Source: JBPYCR01 sp051846915 (lineage in GTDB: Bacteria > Bacillota > Bacilli > Bacillales > Amphibacillaceae). From it: DNA of 42,107 bases. Within the stretch, counting starts at the first letter, position 1, and each line of letters begins with the position of its first letter. Where the stretch lies: positions 1 through 42,107 of the forward strand of contig NZ_JBPYCR010000031.1 in NCBI RefSeq assembly GCF_051846915.1, written 5' to 3'. The notes beneath the pieces were generated by a model. The model was given only the letters and a program-made list of their open reading frames with translations. It ran no database searches and was not told the origin of the DNA. This document shows, in pieces, positions 9,106 through 17,175 of this stretch. The position numbers and the translations under genes were made by a program.

Positions 9106-10383
9106 ATGACGAAAATAGACTGGATTCAAATTGCTTTATTGCTGCTTATTTTGCTATCGGTAAACAGACCGTTATTAAAGAAAAGCAGATTACTAGGAAA
9201 GCGTGCAGTTGTTATTTCGATTCACTTTTTATCCAAGTTTGTACCGAAATCTAAAAAACTTATTGTTTTTGGAGGGGAAAATGGCCAAGGATTTCGCGGG
9301 AACACAAAATATTTATTTTTGAAACTGGCGCGGGACCCTAACTTGCAGTGTGTTTGGATTTCAAAAAACAACCGTGTCATTACCCAACTAAGAAGGAAAG
9401 GTTATGAAGCGTATAAACACCATTCTGTAAAGGGGGTTTACCAGCAGCTTCGAGCAAAACTAGTGATTCATTCCCACTCCATTAATGATGACTTTAGTAA
9501 ATCATTTTTGGGCGGTGCAATTTCGTACAATACGTGGCACGGTGTAGGGTTAAAGAAGGTATGGGGGGCTAATAAACATACATTTTCCTATAAGGTGTTA
9601 CATGAACCAAATAGCATCAAGCGCTATTTTGGCAAGTTAGTCGTAAAAACGAACCAGGCAAAAGAAAATTATGTTGTGTCTACAAGTGAAGCAGTTTCTT
9701 CTTATTATCCCGAAACGTTTATCGTTCCGGAAAAAAAAGTTCTCGAACTTGGGCAAGTGCGAAATGATGTATTTTTTAAAGAGAGTGAGGAAGATTTTTT
9801 AATTCCTGAGTGGATCCGGAACGATAAAGTAATTTTGTACATGCCTACTCACCGAGGATTTGGCAAATTAGAAACAGATATTAATTTGGCATTTGACTTT
9901 GAACAACTGAATGACTTTTGTCGTGAAATGGGATATATATTTCTCGTTAAAAGGCATATGTACAGTAGCGGGCAAGTGCCAACTTCCTATGAAAGAATCG
10001 TTGATATTAGTGAAGAACCGCATGATCCACAGCTTTTATTGAAATATACGGATATACTCGTTACGGATTATTCGAGTTGCTATACGGACTATTTGTTATT
10101 GGATCGTCCGGTGTTATTTTATTGTTACGATTTATCGCTATATCTGACCAAGTCAAATGAAATGTATTTTAATTATTTTGATGTAACTCCTGGACCAAAA
10201 ATAAACGAATTTGTCGATTTAATGCCAGGACTAAAAAGATCAATCGAAGAACCGGATTTGTATAAAAAAGAGCGAAAAAAGGTGCTGGATCTATTTTATG
10301 CAGAAGAAAATCAAGGAGAAGTTTTGGGAAAACAAGCAGCATTTATTTATAAACATTTGCTGAATGTAGTACATAAAAAGTAA
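9106..10383 (+). CDS. CDP-glycerol/CDP-ribitol phosphotransferase family protein (TagB/TagF/TarL class)
   Basis: The 425-residue product has the complete Glyphos_transf signature set: YNTWHGVGLKKVWG, LGQVRNDVFF, LYMPTHRGFG, LVKRHMY and LVTDYSSCYTDYLLLDRP. A hydrophobic N-terminal helix (about 5-20) and a basic stretch suggest peripheral association with the inner membrane face, where these enzymes add polyol phosphates to lipid-linked chains. I chose ATG 9106, which has GAGG 10 bases upstream; an in-frame TTG at 9091 is possible. It follows the cytidylyltransferase/SDR pair and is followed by a paralogue, giving the primer-plus-polymerase arrangement seen in ribitol teichoic acid loci. Which CDP-polyol it uses is not evident from the sequence. 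Confidence 0.87.
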   Translation: MTKIDWIQIALLLLILLSVNRPLLKKSRLLGKRAVVISIHFLSKFVPKSKKLIVFGGENGQGFRGNTKYLFLKLARDPNLQCVWISKNNRVITQLRRKGYEAYKHHSVKGVYQQLRAKLVIHSHSINDDFSKSFLGGAISYNTWHGVGLKKVWGANKHTFSYKVLHEPNSIKRYFGKLVVKTNQAKENYVVSTSEAVSSYYPETFIVPEKKVLELGQVRNDVFFKESEEDFLIPEWIRNDKVILYMPTHRGFGKLETDINLAFDFEQLNDFCREMGYIFLVKRHMYSSGQVPTSYERIVDISEEPHDPQLLLKYTDILVTDYSSCYTDYLLLDRPVLFYCYDLSLYLTKSNEMYFNYFDVTPGPKINEFVDLMPGLKRSIEEPDLYKKERKKVLDLFYAEENQGEVLGKQAAFIYKHLLNVVHKK

Positions 10384-10446
10384 ATAGTAATTCAAGAACG
10401 GCTTTTAAAAACAAAATGAATGTGCAAGAGGCAGGGGCGATGCGAA

Positions 10447-11655
10447 TTGAAATGGCTCAAGTTAATACCTACTATATTGATTAAATATTTCTTGCGTACT
10501 TTTTATAAATTATTTTGTGCGTTGTTTCCAATTGATCCGAACAAAGTGACATACGCTTCATATCGATCGGAGCGCTTAGAAGATAATTTATATTACATTC
10601 ACCAGGAGATCAAGAAAGCAAAGCCTTCCACCCACCATGTGTTTTTGTTCCGGAAATTAAATAATAGCTTAATTGGAAAAATAACATACACTTTTCATAT
10701 GGTGCGATCATGTTATCATCTAGCAACCTCACGCTATTTTATTATTGATGACTTTTATTTTCCCATTTATGTATTACGTATTAGAGATGGCATCGAGATT
10801 ATCCAATTATGGCATAGTTCCGGCGCATTAAAAAAATTCGGTTTAAGTACAGTAGGCAAGCCGTATGGCCCAAGTGAAAAGTATTTGCAGCACGTAGATA
10901 TCCATGGAAACTATTCAAAAGCATATGTCAGCGCAGATTCCGTCGTACCAAATTTTGCTGAAGCCTTTGGCATGCCAAAAGATCAAATCTATCCGCTCGG
11001 TGTACCACGTACGGATTACTTTTTTGATACGATATCCCATCGGAAGTTGCTGAAGGAGTTTTATGAAGCATACCCGGAATTAGTCGGCAAGAAGCTAATT
11101 CTATATGCGCCTACTTTTCGTGGGAAAAGCCATAATCAAAATGACGCTTTCGAATGTCCGCTCGACTTGGTGCATATGCGTGAACTTTTACACGAAAAAT
11201 ACGCATTAATTATTCACGTCCATCCCTACATGAAAAAAGGTTTTATTATCCCGGAAGGTGTGGATGATTTTGTTTATATGAGCGAAGGGCCGTATTCGAT
11301 TATGGAGTTGCTAGTGTTAACTGAAACGCTCATCACCGACTATTCCAGCACCTTTATTGATTTCAGTCTACTAAGGCGGCGCATGATTTTTTATGCATAT
11401 GATTTAGCAGAATATAAAAAAGCACGTGATTTTTACTTCGATTATGAAGCAATCGTTCCCGGCCCTGTTGTTTCAGACACTGCCGAATTAGTGGAGGAAA
11501 TTGCTGCGGAAAACTTTGATCCTGATCAAGTTCAATCTTTTGCGAAGCGTTTTTTCGACCACCGAGATGGCAATGCTTCTGCACGAATAGTAGACCATAT
11601 TTTTGAACAGGAGGGCGTTGAGACTAGTCGGAATAAGCAAGCAGCCAGCTGGTAG
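10447..11655 (+). CDS. Second CDP-glycerol/CDP-ribitol phosphotransferase family protein
   Basis: The 402-residue paralogue of the preceding gene carries IIQLWHSSGALKKFG, LGVPRTDYFF, LYAPTFRGKS, IHVHPYMKKG and LITDYSSTFIDFSLLRRR, followed by the family's usual PGPVV motif. The histidines in LWHSSG and HVHP correspond to the catalytic histidines of TagF-type enzymes. An N-terminal hydrophobic, basic helix suggests membrane attachment. I prefer the TTG start at 10447, which has AGGGGCG 9 bases upstream; an in-frame ATG at 10420 lacks a ribosome site. With its neighbour it probably builds a poly(polyol-phosphate) chain. Confidence 0.85.
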   Translation: MKWLKLIPTILIKYFLRTFYKLFCALFPIDPNKVTYASYRSERLEDNLYYIHQEIKKAKPSTHHVFLFRKLNNSLIGKITYTFHMVRSCYHLATSRYFIIDDFYFPIYVLRIRDGIEIIQLWHSSGALKKFGLSTVGKPYGPSEKYLQHVDIHGNYSKAYVSADSVVPNFAEAFGMPKDQIYPLGVPRTDYFFDTISHRKLLKEFYEAYPELVGKKLILYAPTFRGKSHNQNDAFECPLDLVHMRELLHEKYALIIHVHPYMKKGFIIPEGVDDFVYMSEGPYSIMELLVLTETLITDYSSTFIDFSLLRRRMIFYAYDLAEYKKARDFYFDYEAIVPGPVVSDTAELVEEIAAENFDPDQVQSFAKRFFDHRDGNASARIVDHIFEQEGVETSRNKQAASW

Positions 11656-11701
11656 TTCTTCGAGAGAAGAGGTCAGGCAGTGTTAATACTACTGCCCGGC
11701 A

Positions 11702-12424
11702 TCATTCAATTGAACCGAAAATTTCCGGATTGTTGGAAAATACACCATCAACACCAAAATTCAGCAATTCATCATATCTCTTTATAGAGTTAACCGTATA
11801 TGGATAAACTTCATAGTCAAGTGCTTTACATTCTTCAACGAGTTCCTGATCCGTATAAACATTATTAGGATGAATACTTCGGATATTTAATCCACTATTT
11901 TTTGCATAATCCCACATTCTTAAAATGCGGTAGTAAAACAGCATGCCTAAATCCAGTTCAGGTGCAATTGTTTGGACTTTTTGCAGCGAGAAATGATCGA
12001 AAGAAGAAATTAGCACATTACTCATTCGATCATGAATACGAAGACAATTAATCAGTTTGCTTTCAATCCCGGGATAAATTACTGGGATATTTTTAATTTC
12101 GATATTGATGAGGAGTTCAGGAGGGCAAATCGCAAGCACCTCTTCCAGCGTGGGAATCGTGGTTCCCGCGTATTCATCTGAAAAGGAAGCCCCAACATCT
12201 ATTTGCTTTATTTCTTCGAGAGTATAATTTTTAATAAGTTCTTTTGCATTTTTGTTAAATCGCGTCAACTTATGGTCATGACAAACGACCAAGTGATCAT
12301 CTTTCGTTAATTGTACATCCAATTCAATAGCTTTTTCCCCATGTGATAAAGCTTTCTGAAATGCGGGCACTGTATTTTCCGGCGCCTCCGTTAATGAACC
12401 ACGATGAGCAAAATTTAAAACCAT
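11702..12424 (-). CDS. Glycerophosphodiester phosphodiesterase
   Basis: The 240-residue GDPD (TIM-barrel) protein hydrolyses glycerophosphodiesters to glycerol-3-phosphate and an alcohol. It has NFAHRGSLTEAPENT with the catalytic HRG, the IELDVQLTKDD metal-binding Glu/Asp and VVCHDHKLTR with the second catalytic His. It has no signal peptide, so it is cytoplasmic and probably recycles lipid- or teichoic-acid-derived glycerophosphodiesters. I chose the ATG at 12424 with GGGAG about 10 bases upstream; an in-frame TTG at 12430 is too close to that site. The gene converges with the plus-strand CDP-polyol operon. Confidence 0.88.
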   Translation of the reverse strand: MVLNFAHRGSLTEAPENTVPAFQKALSHGEKAIELDVQLTKDDHLVVCHDHKLTRFNKNAKELIKNYTLEEIKQIDVGASFSDEYAGTTIPTLEEVLAICPPELLINIEIKNIPVIYPGIESKLINCLRIHDRMSNVLISSFDHFSLQKVQTIAPELDLGMLFYYRILRMWDYAKNSGLNIRSIHPNNVYTDQELVEECKALDYEVYPYTVNSIKRYDELLNFGVDGVFSNNPEIFGSIE

Positions 12425-12528
12425 AAACAACCCACTCCCTGCTTTTTGGTTAACTTAAGGATAACATATTTTTTAAGCGTGGAGACGATGCGTAGGTTGC
12501 GGACATCTCTCCCCCAGATACCGGTTGG

Positions 12529-12660
12529 CGCTGATATTCGACACAAATGCATCGATTAATGACGATTCCGCGCCTATACTGAAGCGTAGATCGCTAATAA
12601 AATTAATAAATGCGCCGATAAAATCAACATCTCCGCTGATAAAGGTCAATGAGCCATTTT
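12529..12660. repeat. Phased 21-bp repeat array A (CGCTGATAA core)
   Basis: Degenerate copies of CGCTGATAAA begin at 12529, 12571, 12592, 12613 and 12634, all multiples of 21 bases apart; the 12550 position is degenerate. Each unit is about 10 conserved plus 11 variable bases. The array fills most of the gap between the divergent glycerophosphodiesterase and NERD genes. I see no other gene in 12425-12759. The same motif and period recur at 13802, 15493 and 24436. Confidence 0.7.
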
Positions 12661-12759
12661 CGAGCTCTCGCTAAATAGTCGCATTAAATAGAAGGAGATC
12701 TACATATTTTAGCGAATTATGACTTAATGCAATAAAATTTTAGAAGGGATGTTAAATGA

Positions 12760-13728
12760 TTGATCGTCAAACCCCATGTGATACCACAGTACCTTTTGCA
12801 ATTGGAAGCATTAAATCGTCGGCTGCCACCGGAACATAAAAATAAGAAAAGTGTTCAAAACCGTTCCACGAATTTACGCACAGGCTTCAATGGAGAAACC
12901 GCCCTCGTCTATTATCTGCAATTGCTCCCCAGCGCTGAATTCCACATTTTACATGATCTTCGAATTCCTGACGATGCAGGATTATTTCAATTAGACATAC
13001 TTATCCTATCAGCAAGTTTTGCTCTAATTATAGAAGTTAAAAATATTTATGGGACGATCACGTTTGATGGAATGGGACAAGCAATACGCACAACGGAGCA
13101 TCTGGAAGAAGGCTTTCACAATCCTATAGAACAAGTGAACATTCAAAAAATGAGGCTAATAAACTGGCTGCGCAAAAATGAATTCCCCAACATCCCCGTC
13201 GAAGGCATTGTTGTCTACAGTAATACAAACACCATTCTAAAAAACCCTACGAATAGTAAAATGATCGCGAATACCGTTATGCATAAGGAAAAATTGCTTT
13301 CGAAAATGGAAGAAATTCGAAAAAAACATGTAAAGTCCATTTATACACCGAATCAAATAAAACATCTATCCAATAAACTAAAAAAGACCAATACCCCGAA
13401 ACAAGAAAATGTTTTGAAAAAATTTGAGGTTAGAAAAGAAGAGCTGCTCCGTGGTGTGATATGTTCCAACTGTGAATACTTAGCAATGGAATGGAAAAAC
13501 GGAAAATGGAATTGCTTTAAGTGTGGCTATCGTTCGTCGGACTCCCATTTGAATGCACTGAATGATTACTCTTTATTAATTTCTCCCATGATTACAAATC
13601 GAGAAGCAAGACAATTTCTAAATATACACTCCACCCATATTGTTAAGAGACTATTGCAAAAATCTGGTTATCCCGCCATTGGAGAGTACAAATCAAGAAA
13701 ATACTTGCTCCATCGAAAGGAGATATAG
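12760..13728 (+). CDS. NERD (nuclease-related) domain protein with C-terminal zinc ribbon
   Basis: The 322-residue product has an N-terminal NERD domain, a PD-(D/E)XK-like fold found in proteins presumed to act on DNA. G45-E46 (FNGETALV), QLDILIL (D79) and IIEVKN (E92, K94) mark the putative active site. A four-cysteine zinc ribbon follows (C235, C238, C252, C255), then a basic C-terminus resembling a DNA-binding helix-turn-helix (about 280-322). The TTG start is preceded by AGAAGGGATG; the nearby ATG at 12756 is in another frame. It stands alone between two 21-bp repeat arrays inside a surface-polymer locus and has no obvious functional link to its neighbours. The biological role of NERD proteins is poorly known. 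Confidence 0.8.
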   Translation: MIVKPHVIPQYLLQLEALNRRLPPEHKNKKSVQNRSTNLRTGFNGETALVYYLQLLPSAEFHILHDLRIPDDAGLFQLDILILSASFALIIEVKNIYGTITFDGMGQAIRTTEHLEEGFHNPIEQVNIQKMRLINWLRKNEFPNIPVEGIVVYSNTNTILKNPTNSKMIANTVMHKEKLLSKMEEIRKKHVKSIYTPNQIKHLSNKLKKTNTPKQENVLKKFEVRKEELLRGVICSNCEYLAMEWKNGKWNCFKCGYRSSDSHLNALNDYSLLISPMITNREARQFLNIHSTHIVKRLLQKSGYPAIGEYKSRKYLLHRKEI

Positions 13729-13801
13729 ATTCGACTAGCTAATGTGAGATAGCTCGGTATTCGGTGAAAAGTTGTGCTGACAAGTTGTTGCGTTTCCGGT
13801 G

Positions 13802-13968
13802 CGCTGAAACTAAGGTCTGTTTCGCTGATAAACAGAGTGCCGCGCTGATAAATAGTGTATAAGCGCTGATATTCGAGTCTACCGCGCTGATACTCGAGTC
13901 CGCCGCGCTGATAAATTGTGCATAAGCGCTGATACTGATCTTCCATCTGCTGATTCCGAGCGCCCCTA
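13802..13968. repeat. Phased 21-bp repeat array B (CGCTGATAA core)
   Basis: Eight units have CGCTGA-like cores at 13802, 13823, 13843, 13864, 13885, 13906, 13927 and 13948; all steps are 21 bases except one of 20. The core is GCGCTGATA; the intervening 11 bases vary. The array occupies the gap between the NERD gene and the 3' end of the convergent flippase gene. Reading frames across it stay open because the period is a multiple of three. They give low-complexity peptides on both strands and have no ribosome sites, so I do not call them genes. Confidence 0.8.
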
Positions 13969-14027
13969 TCAAAAGATTTTCGAGGTTTTGTTCAGCTTAT
14001 TACAAAAAATCCGCACAAACTCGTATC

Positions 14028-15434
14028 TTAGTTGGCTCTTCTTTTAGCGGTAACTATTCCCACCAAGTAACGCACAATTTTCCAATTATATATAAAAAAG
14101 AGTGCCATCCCGATGACGATGCTGAATACAATACCAACTCCATTCGATATAAAAGGAACAATAATCGCGACGGGGATCAAAGCAAATAGGAAAGCTACTT
14201 CTTTTATGTTCATGGAAACATCGAAATATTTTTTTGCCGACATGACGCGGATAATCCATGTAGTCAAGAAAGCAAACACGGTGGATAAAGCTACAGCATA
14301 AAGGCCGATAAAGTGTATGAAAACGAGATTAAATACGACATTAATGACCGCCCCCGCTACAGACGTAATTAAAATGATATTCGTTTTTTTCGCGCCATGA
14401 TAACCAGCGGACCAAAATAGGGAAAAGGTGTGGAAAAGAGCACCAACAAGCAGAATGCCGATATACTTCCAAGCTTCATAAAATGCATCTGATATGACCA
14501 ATGCCAAGATGGGCTTCGTGAGCAATGTAAGCATGATAACCGACGTCGTCATTAATCTAAAAAAGTGAAAAAACACAGTGGAGTAATAGCTGTTTTTTTC
14601 TTCTGATTTGAACGATAAGATGGCACTATCTTTCCATGCTAGGAAAAAAACGGTATTGATCATTAATAAAAGCGCCGGAATTTTATTGGCGATCGCATAA
14701 ATACCGTTGAAGTCAACACCGAGAAATAGCGTTATCATATACCGGTCCGACATCGTCATAATCCACCAGCTCGCGGCACCTGGGATAATTGGAATAGCAT
14801 AAACGAGAAACGAATGGAGTATCTTTTTTGAATAAGAACGAACACGGATGTATTTTCCAAAGCCCATGACTTTCCAGCCTAATATAATCATGGAAACGCC
14901 AGCAATAATAGCAGAGTAAAAAAAAGCTTCTATTCGAAGTTGGAACAGAAGAATAAAAACAAGATTTAATATGACAACGATGAGAGTTTGCAAAATGCCC
15001 ATAACCGCAAATAATTTATTAAAGCCGAGACCACGGGCACATTGTTGGATAAAATTGATCCCAATCGCAACATTGATATACAAGAGTGCCTCCCATTTAA
15101 ATGGGATGGAAATGATAAAAAAGATGATGGCAGCAATACCAGTAAAAATAAGCATGTTTCGAATTACTGCAATGGCGCCTGTAGTTATGAGCGTCGCCCG
15201 CACCGTTTCATCTTTTTCCTCGAGTACCCAGCGGTATGTTGCATTAATCAGTTCAAACGTAATAAAAGGCATTAACAAAGTCGATGTCGTCACAACCAAG
15301 TCCCACAGCCCATATTCGGACGGACTAAAATAAAACGTGTAAAGTGGAATCATCAAAAAACCTAATGCAGCAGATCCAAAATTAGCAACTCCGTATATGA
15401 ATGTATCCCGCATAAGTTTTTGTTTATTCTCCAT
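14028..15434 (-). CDS. Oligosaccharide flippase family protein (Wzx-like, MOP superfamily)
   Basis: The 468-residue polytopic membrane protein has about 12-14 hydrophobic helices and the N-terminal Polysacc_synt signature (MRDTFIYGVANFGSAALGF, then PLYTFYFSPSEYGLWDL). Such proteins flip undecaprenyl-linked oligosaccharides across the cytoplasmic membrane. AAAGGACA precedes the ATG. It lies upstream of nothing on its own strand before the convergent NERD gene. Upstream on the same strand are the pyruvyl transferase, GT2 and Wzy-like genes, and together they look like a Wzx/Wzy-type polysaccharide set. The 5' and 3' flanks are both 21-bp repeat arrays. Confidence 0.87.
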   Translation of the reverse strand: MENKQKLMRDTFIYGVANFGSAALGFLMIPLYTFYFSPSEYGLWDLVVTTSTLLMPFITFELINATYRWVLEEKDETVRATLITTGAIAVIRNMLIFTGIAAIIFFIISIPFKWEALLYINVAIGINFIQQCARGLGFNKLFAVMGILQTLIVVILNLVFILLFQLRIEAFFYSAIIAGVSMIILGWKVMGFGKYIRVRSYSKKILHSFLVYAIPIIPGAASWWIMTMSDRYMITLFLGVDFNGIYAIANKIPALLLMINTVFFLAWKDSAILSFKSEEKNSYYSTVFFHFFRLMTTSVIMLTLLTKPILALVISDAFYEAWKYIGILLVGALFHTFSLFWSAGYHGAKKTNIILITSVAGAVINVVFNLVFIHFIGLYAVALSTVFAFLTTWIIRVMSAKKYFDVSMNIKEVAFLFALIPVAIIVPFISNGVGIVFSIVIGMALFFIYNWKIVRYLVGIVTAKRRAN

Positions 15435-15492
15435 TGTATATTGTCCTTTTTATTGGATTCCTCTGTTGAAAGTGTGTGATTGATCAATCTGC

Positions 15493-15702
15493 CGCTGATA
15501 AAGCGTCCCTGTGCGCTGATAAGAGACTTGGTCGCGTTGATTCATTCATCAGGTGCGCAGATAAAAGCTTCACATGCGCTGATAGAGTCGACCGATTCGC
15601 TGATAAAGAAGTCCTGTCCGCCGATAAAAGTCTCCCACGCGCTAATAAATCCACCAAACCCGCTAATAAAATCCGCACTTGCGATGGTAACCCCGCAATC
15701 GC
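15493..15702. repeat. Phased 21-bp repeat array C (CGCTGATAA core), ten units
   Basis: Cores begin at 15493, 15514, 15535, 15556, 15577, 15598, 15619, 15640, 15661 and a degenerate one at 15682, exactly 21 bases apart every time. The consensus is CGCTGATAAA followed by 11 variable bases. The array lies between the flippase start and the pyruvyl transferase stop on the minus strand. Overlapping open frames on both strands are consequences of the 21-base period. Confidence 0.85.
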
Positions 15703-15748
15703 AGCTATCACTAATGATCCTGCTCGCTTTCGACTAAACTTATCCATA

Positions 15749-16999
15749 TCATTTTAAGTATTCGTCCAGTTTATCGAAGTGTCTCTCTGCATCTTTCACT
15801 TGATGCGCTATATCAAATGCGTTTGCCTTCATCGATTCAAACACTGTGTTTGGAGCGAGTGTATGCAATGAATTGAAATCTGCAAAAGTTCCTGTGAAGC
15901 CTGCATCATCCATGGCATGTTTCATTTTGTTGCTGTATGCAATCGGAAATACGGGTTTTTCATATAACCATCCTAGTATCATCGCGTGGAAGCGGGTTGC
16001 AATGACAAATGACGCGTTGGTGATAATCTGCAGCGTTTCATTCATATTTGTTTGATAAAGGTGTTCGTTTATAGATTTTAAATAAGAAGGGGGAATCATG
16101 TTTTTTACGGCAACAATCGCTTCCTGGTCTCCCTCCGCTTCGCAAAATCCCATTAATGTAACAGTATGATCGCGTTCGATAAAATAAACGGAAAGCTCTT
16201 TTATTCTTTCAAAGTAAATAGTATCCTTATTTTTCAATTGTTTTTGTGATGGCATGATCACTGAAATGACAACATTGTTTGCAGCAAATTCTAGGTTTCT
16301 TTGCTTAGTCACAGCGCTCTGGGAAAAATCAGTAACTGAGCGCTCAGTCTGGTGCCCCTGCTCATTGAAGGATCGCTTATCACCGACCATCCGCTCAGTC
16401 TGACGCCCCTGCTCATTGACAGATCGCTTATCACCGACGAGGCACCTGGCGCCACACCCCCGCTCATTCACAGGGAGTTGGAATACAACATCAGATGCTT
16501 TGCGCACATTTTTCAAGTCGCTAAAAAGGTCGTACGAATATTGGTCACGAAAACAAATATCTGTATATGTTTGAAATAATGCTTTATGTTTTTCAAAAAA
16601 ATCCGCTTCCTGAAAAGGGCCAAAATTAGCTCCTAATAGAAAAAAAGGCTTTCCTTTCAATTTCATTTCTTTCGTATTTCGGAAGCTTTTTTCCCAATAT
16701 CTAATCTCCATAAAAAGGGACCCGCCAACATATACAACCCCATCACACGTACTTGCGATCAGTTTGCGACATAAATTATGAATACCAAACAGTCGAAATA
16801 AAAAATTGATTCCTCTTACAAGAAAAAGATCGCTAGATATCACGTGAACGTTTTTATTCGTTTCATGAAATACTTTTTGGTAGTTTCTCGGCGCATAAAG
16901 AACGAATGTCGTTTGCGGGTATCGCTCACATAGAACTTTTATGAATAAATCGTCACCTAAATTAAACCGGGTATATGCATAAACCATCACTTTTTTCAT
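15749..16999 (-). CDS. Polysaccharide pyruvyl transferase family protein (CsaB-like) with repeat insertion
   Basis: The 416-residue product belongs to the PS_pyruv_trans family, which transfers pyruvate from phosphoenolpyruvate as a ketal onto surface polysaccharides. Pyruvylated wall polymers anchor SLH-domain proteins in bacilli. The N-terminus has VMVYAYTRFNLGDDLF and the VGGSLF loop (91-96); the C-terminus has ATRFHAMILGWLYEKPVFPIAYSNK, the conserved RFH/phosphate-binding region. I chose ATG 16999; AAAGGATG lies upstream, and the longer in-frame start at 17080 lacks support. Residues about 177-232 are a Gly/Glu/Arg-rich insertion built from 17-residue repeats that separates the two halves of the enzyme. 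Whether activity survives the insertion is unknown. Confidence 0.82.
   Translation of the reverse strand: MKKVMVYAYTRFNLGDDLFIKVLCERYPQTTFVLYAPRNYQKVFHETNKNVHVISSDLFLVRGINFLFRLFGIHNLCRKLIASTCDGVVYVGGSLFMEIRYWEKSFRNTKEMKLKGKPFFLLGANFGPFQEADFFEKHKALFQTYTDICFRDQYSYDLFSDLKNVRKASDVVFQLPVNERGCGARCLVGDKRSVNEQGRQTERMVGDKRSFNEQGHQTERSVTDFSQSAVTKQRNLEFAANNVVISVIMPSQKQLKNKDTIYFERIKELSVYFIERDHTVTLMGFCEAEGDQEAIVAVKNMIPPSYLKSINEHLYQTNMNETLQIITNASFVIATRFHAMILGWLYEKPVFPIAYSNKMKHAMDDAGFTGTFADFNSLHTLAPNTVFESMKANAFDIAHQVKDAERHFDKLDEYLK
16341..16475 (-). repeat. In-frame 51-bp tandem repeat inside the pyruvyl transferase gene
   Basis: Units at 16341-16391 and 16392-16442 are nearly identical, and a degraded partial third unit runs to about 16475. 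Each encodes 17 residues of the form VGDKRSxNEQGxQTER. Within each 51 bases, CGCT/GCTC-like cores recur roughly every 17 bases, recalling the CGCTGATAA arrays nearby. The frame is preserved on the coding (minus) strand. Confidence 0.8.
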
Positions 17000-17175
17000 T
17001 CCAACGACCCATCCTTTTAAGACGATCAATTCTGTATGATCGCTTCCTGGTCGAGTTGACCGTATTAAAAAGGATTGCACAAAAAGTGTTTTTTTAGACG
17101 TATGATGTAGCTTGTTCTTCGGATAAATATTTTACACGGGACGGTCACATCTACTAACTTCCCATGCCCACTCAC

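Noticed and set aside
8961..9254. A 97-codon open frame overlapping the start of the CDP-polyol phosphotransferase
   Set aside because: Different frame from the conserved gene, no recognisable domain and no ribosome site.
11656..11701. Terminator between the CDP-polyol gene and the glycerophosphodiesterase
   Set aside because: A GGCAGT/ACTGCC hairpin is present but has no U-run on either strand, so I could not support it as an intrinsic terminator.
13668..13972. Overlapping minus-strand open frames of 77-92 codons with Ser-Ala-rich repeats
   Set aside because: They lie over the 21-bp array, whose period is a multiple of three with few stops. They have no ribosome site, and several frames are equally open.
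15493..15702. CRISPR array
   Set aside because: The repeat is only about 10 degenerate bases with 11-base intervals. There are no cas genes, no constant repeat and no spacer-sized units.
15476..15757. Open frames on both strands rich in SADK/ALI-type peptides
   Set aside because: By-products of the phased 21-bp repeats; no ribosome site, and both strands open at once.
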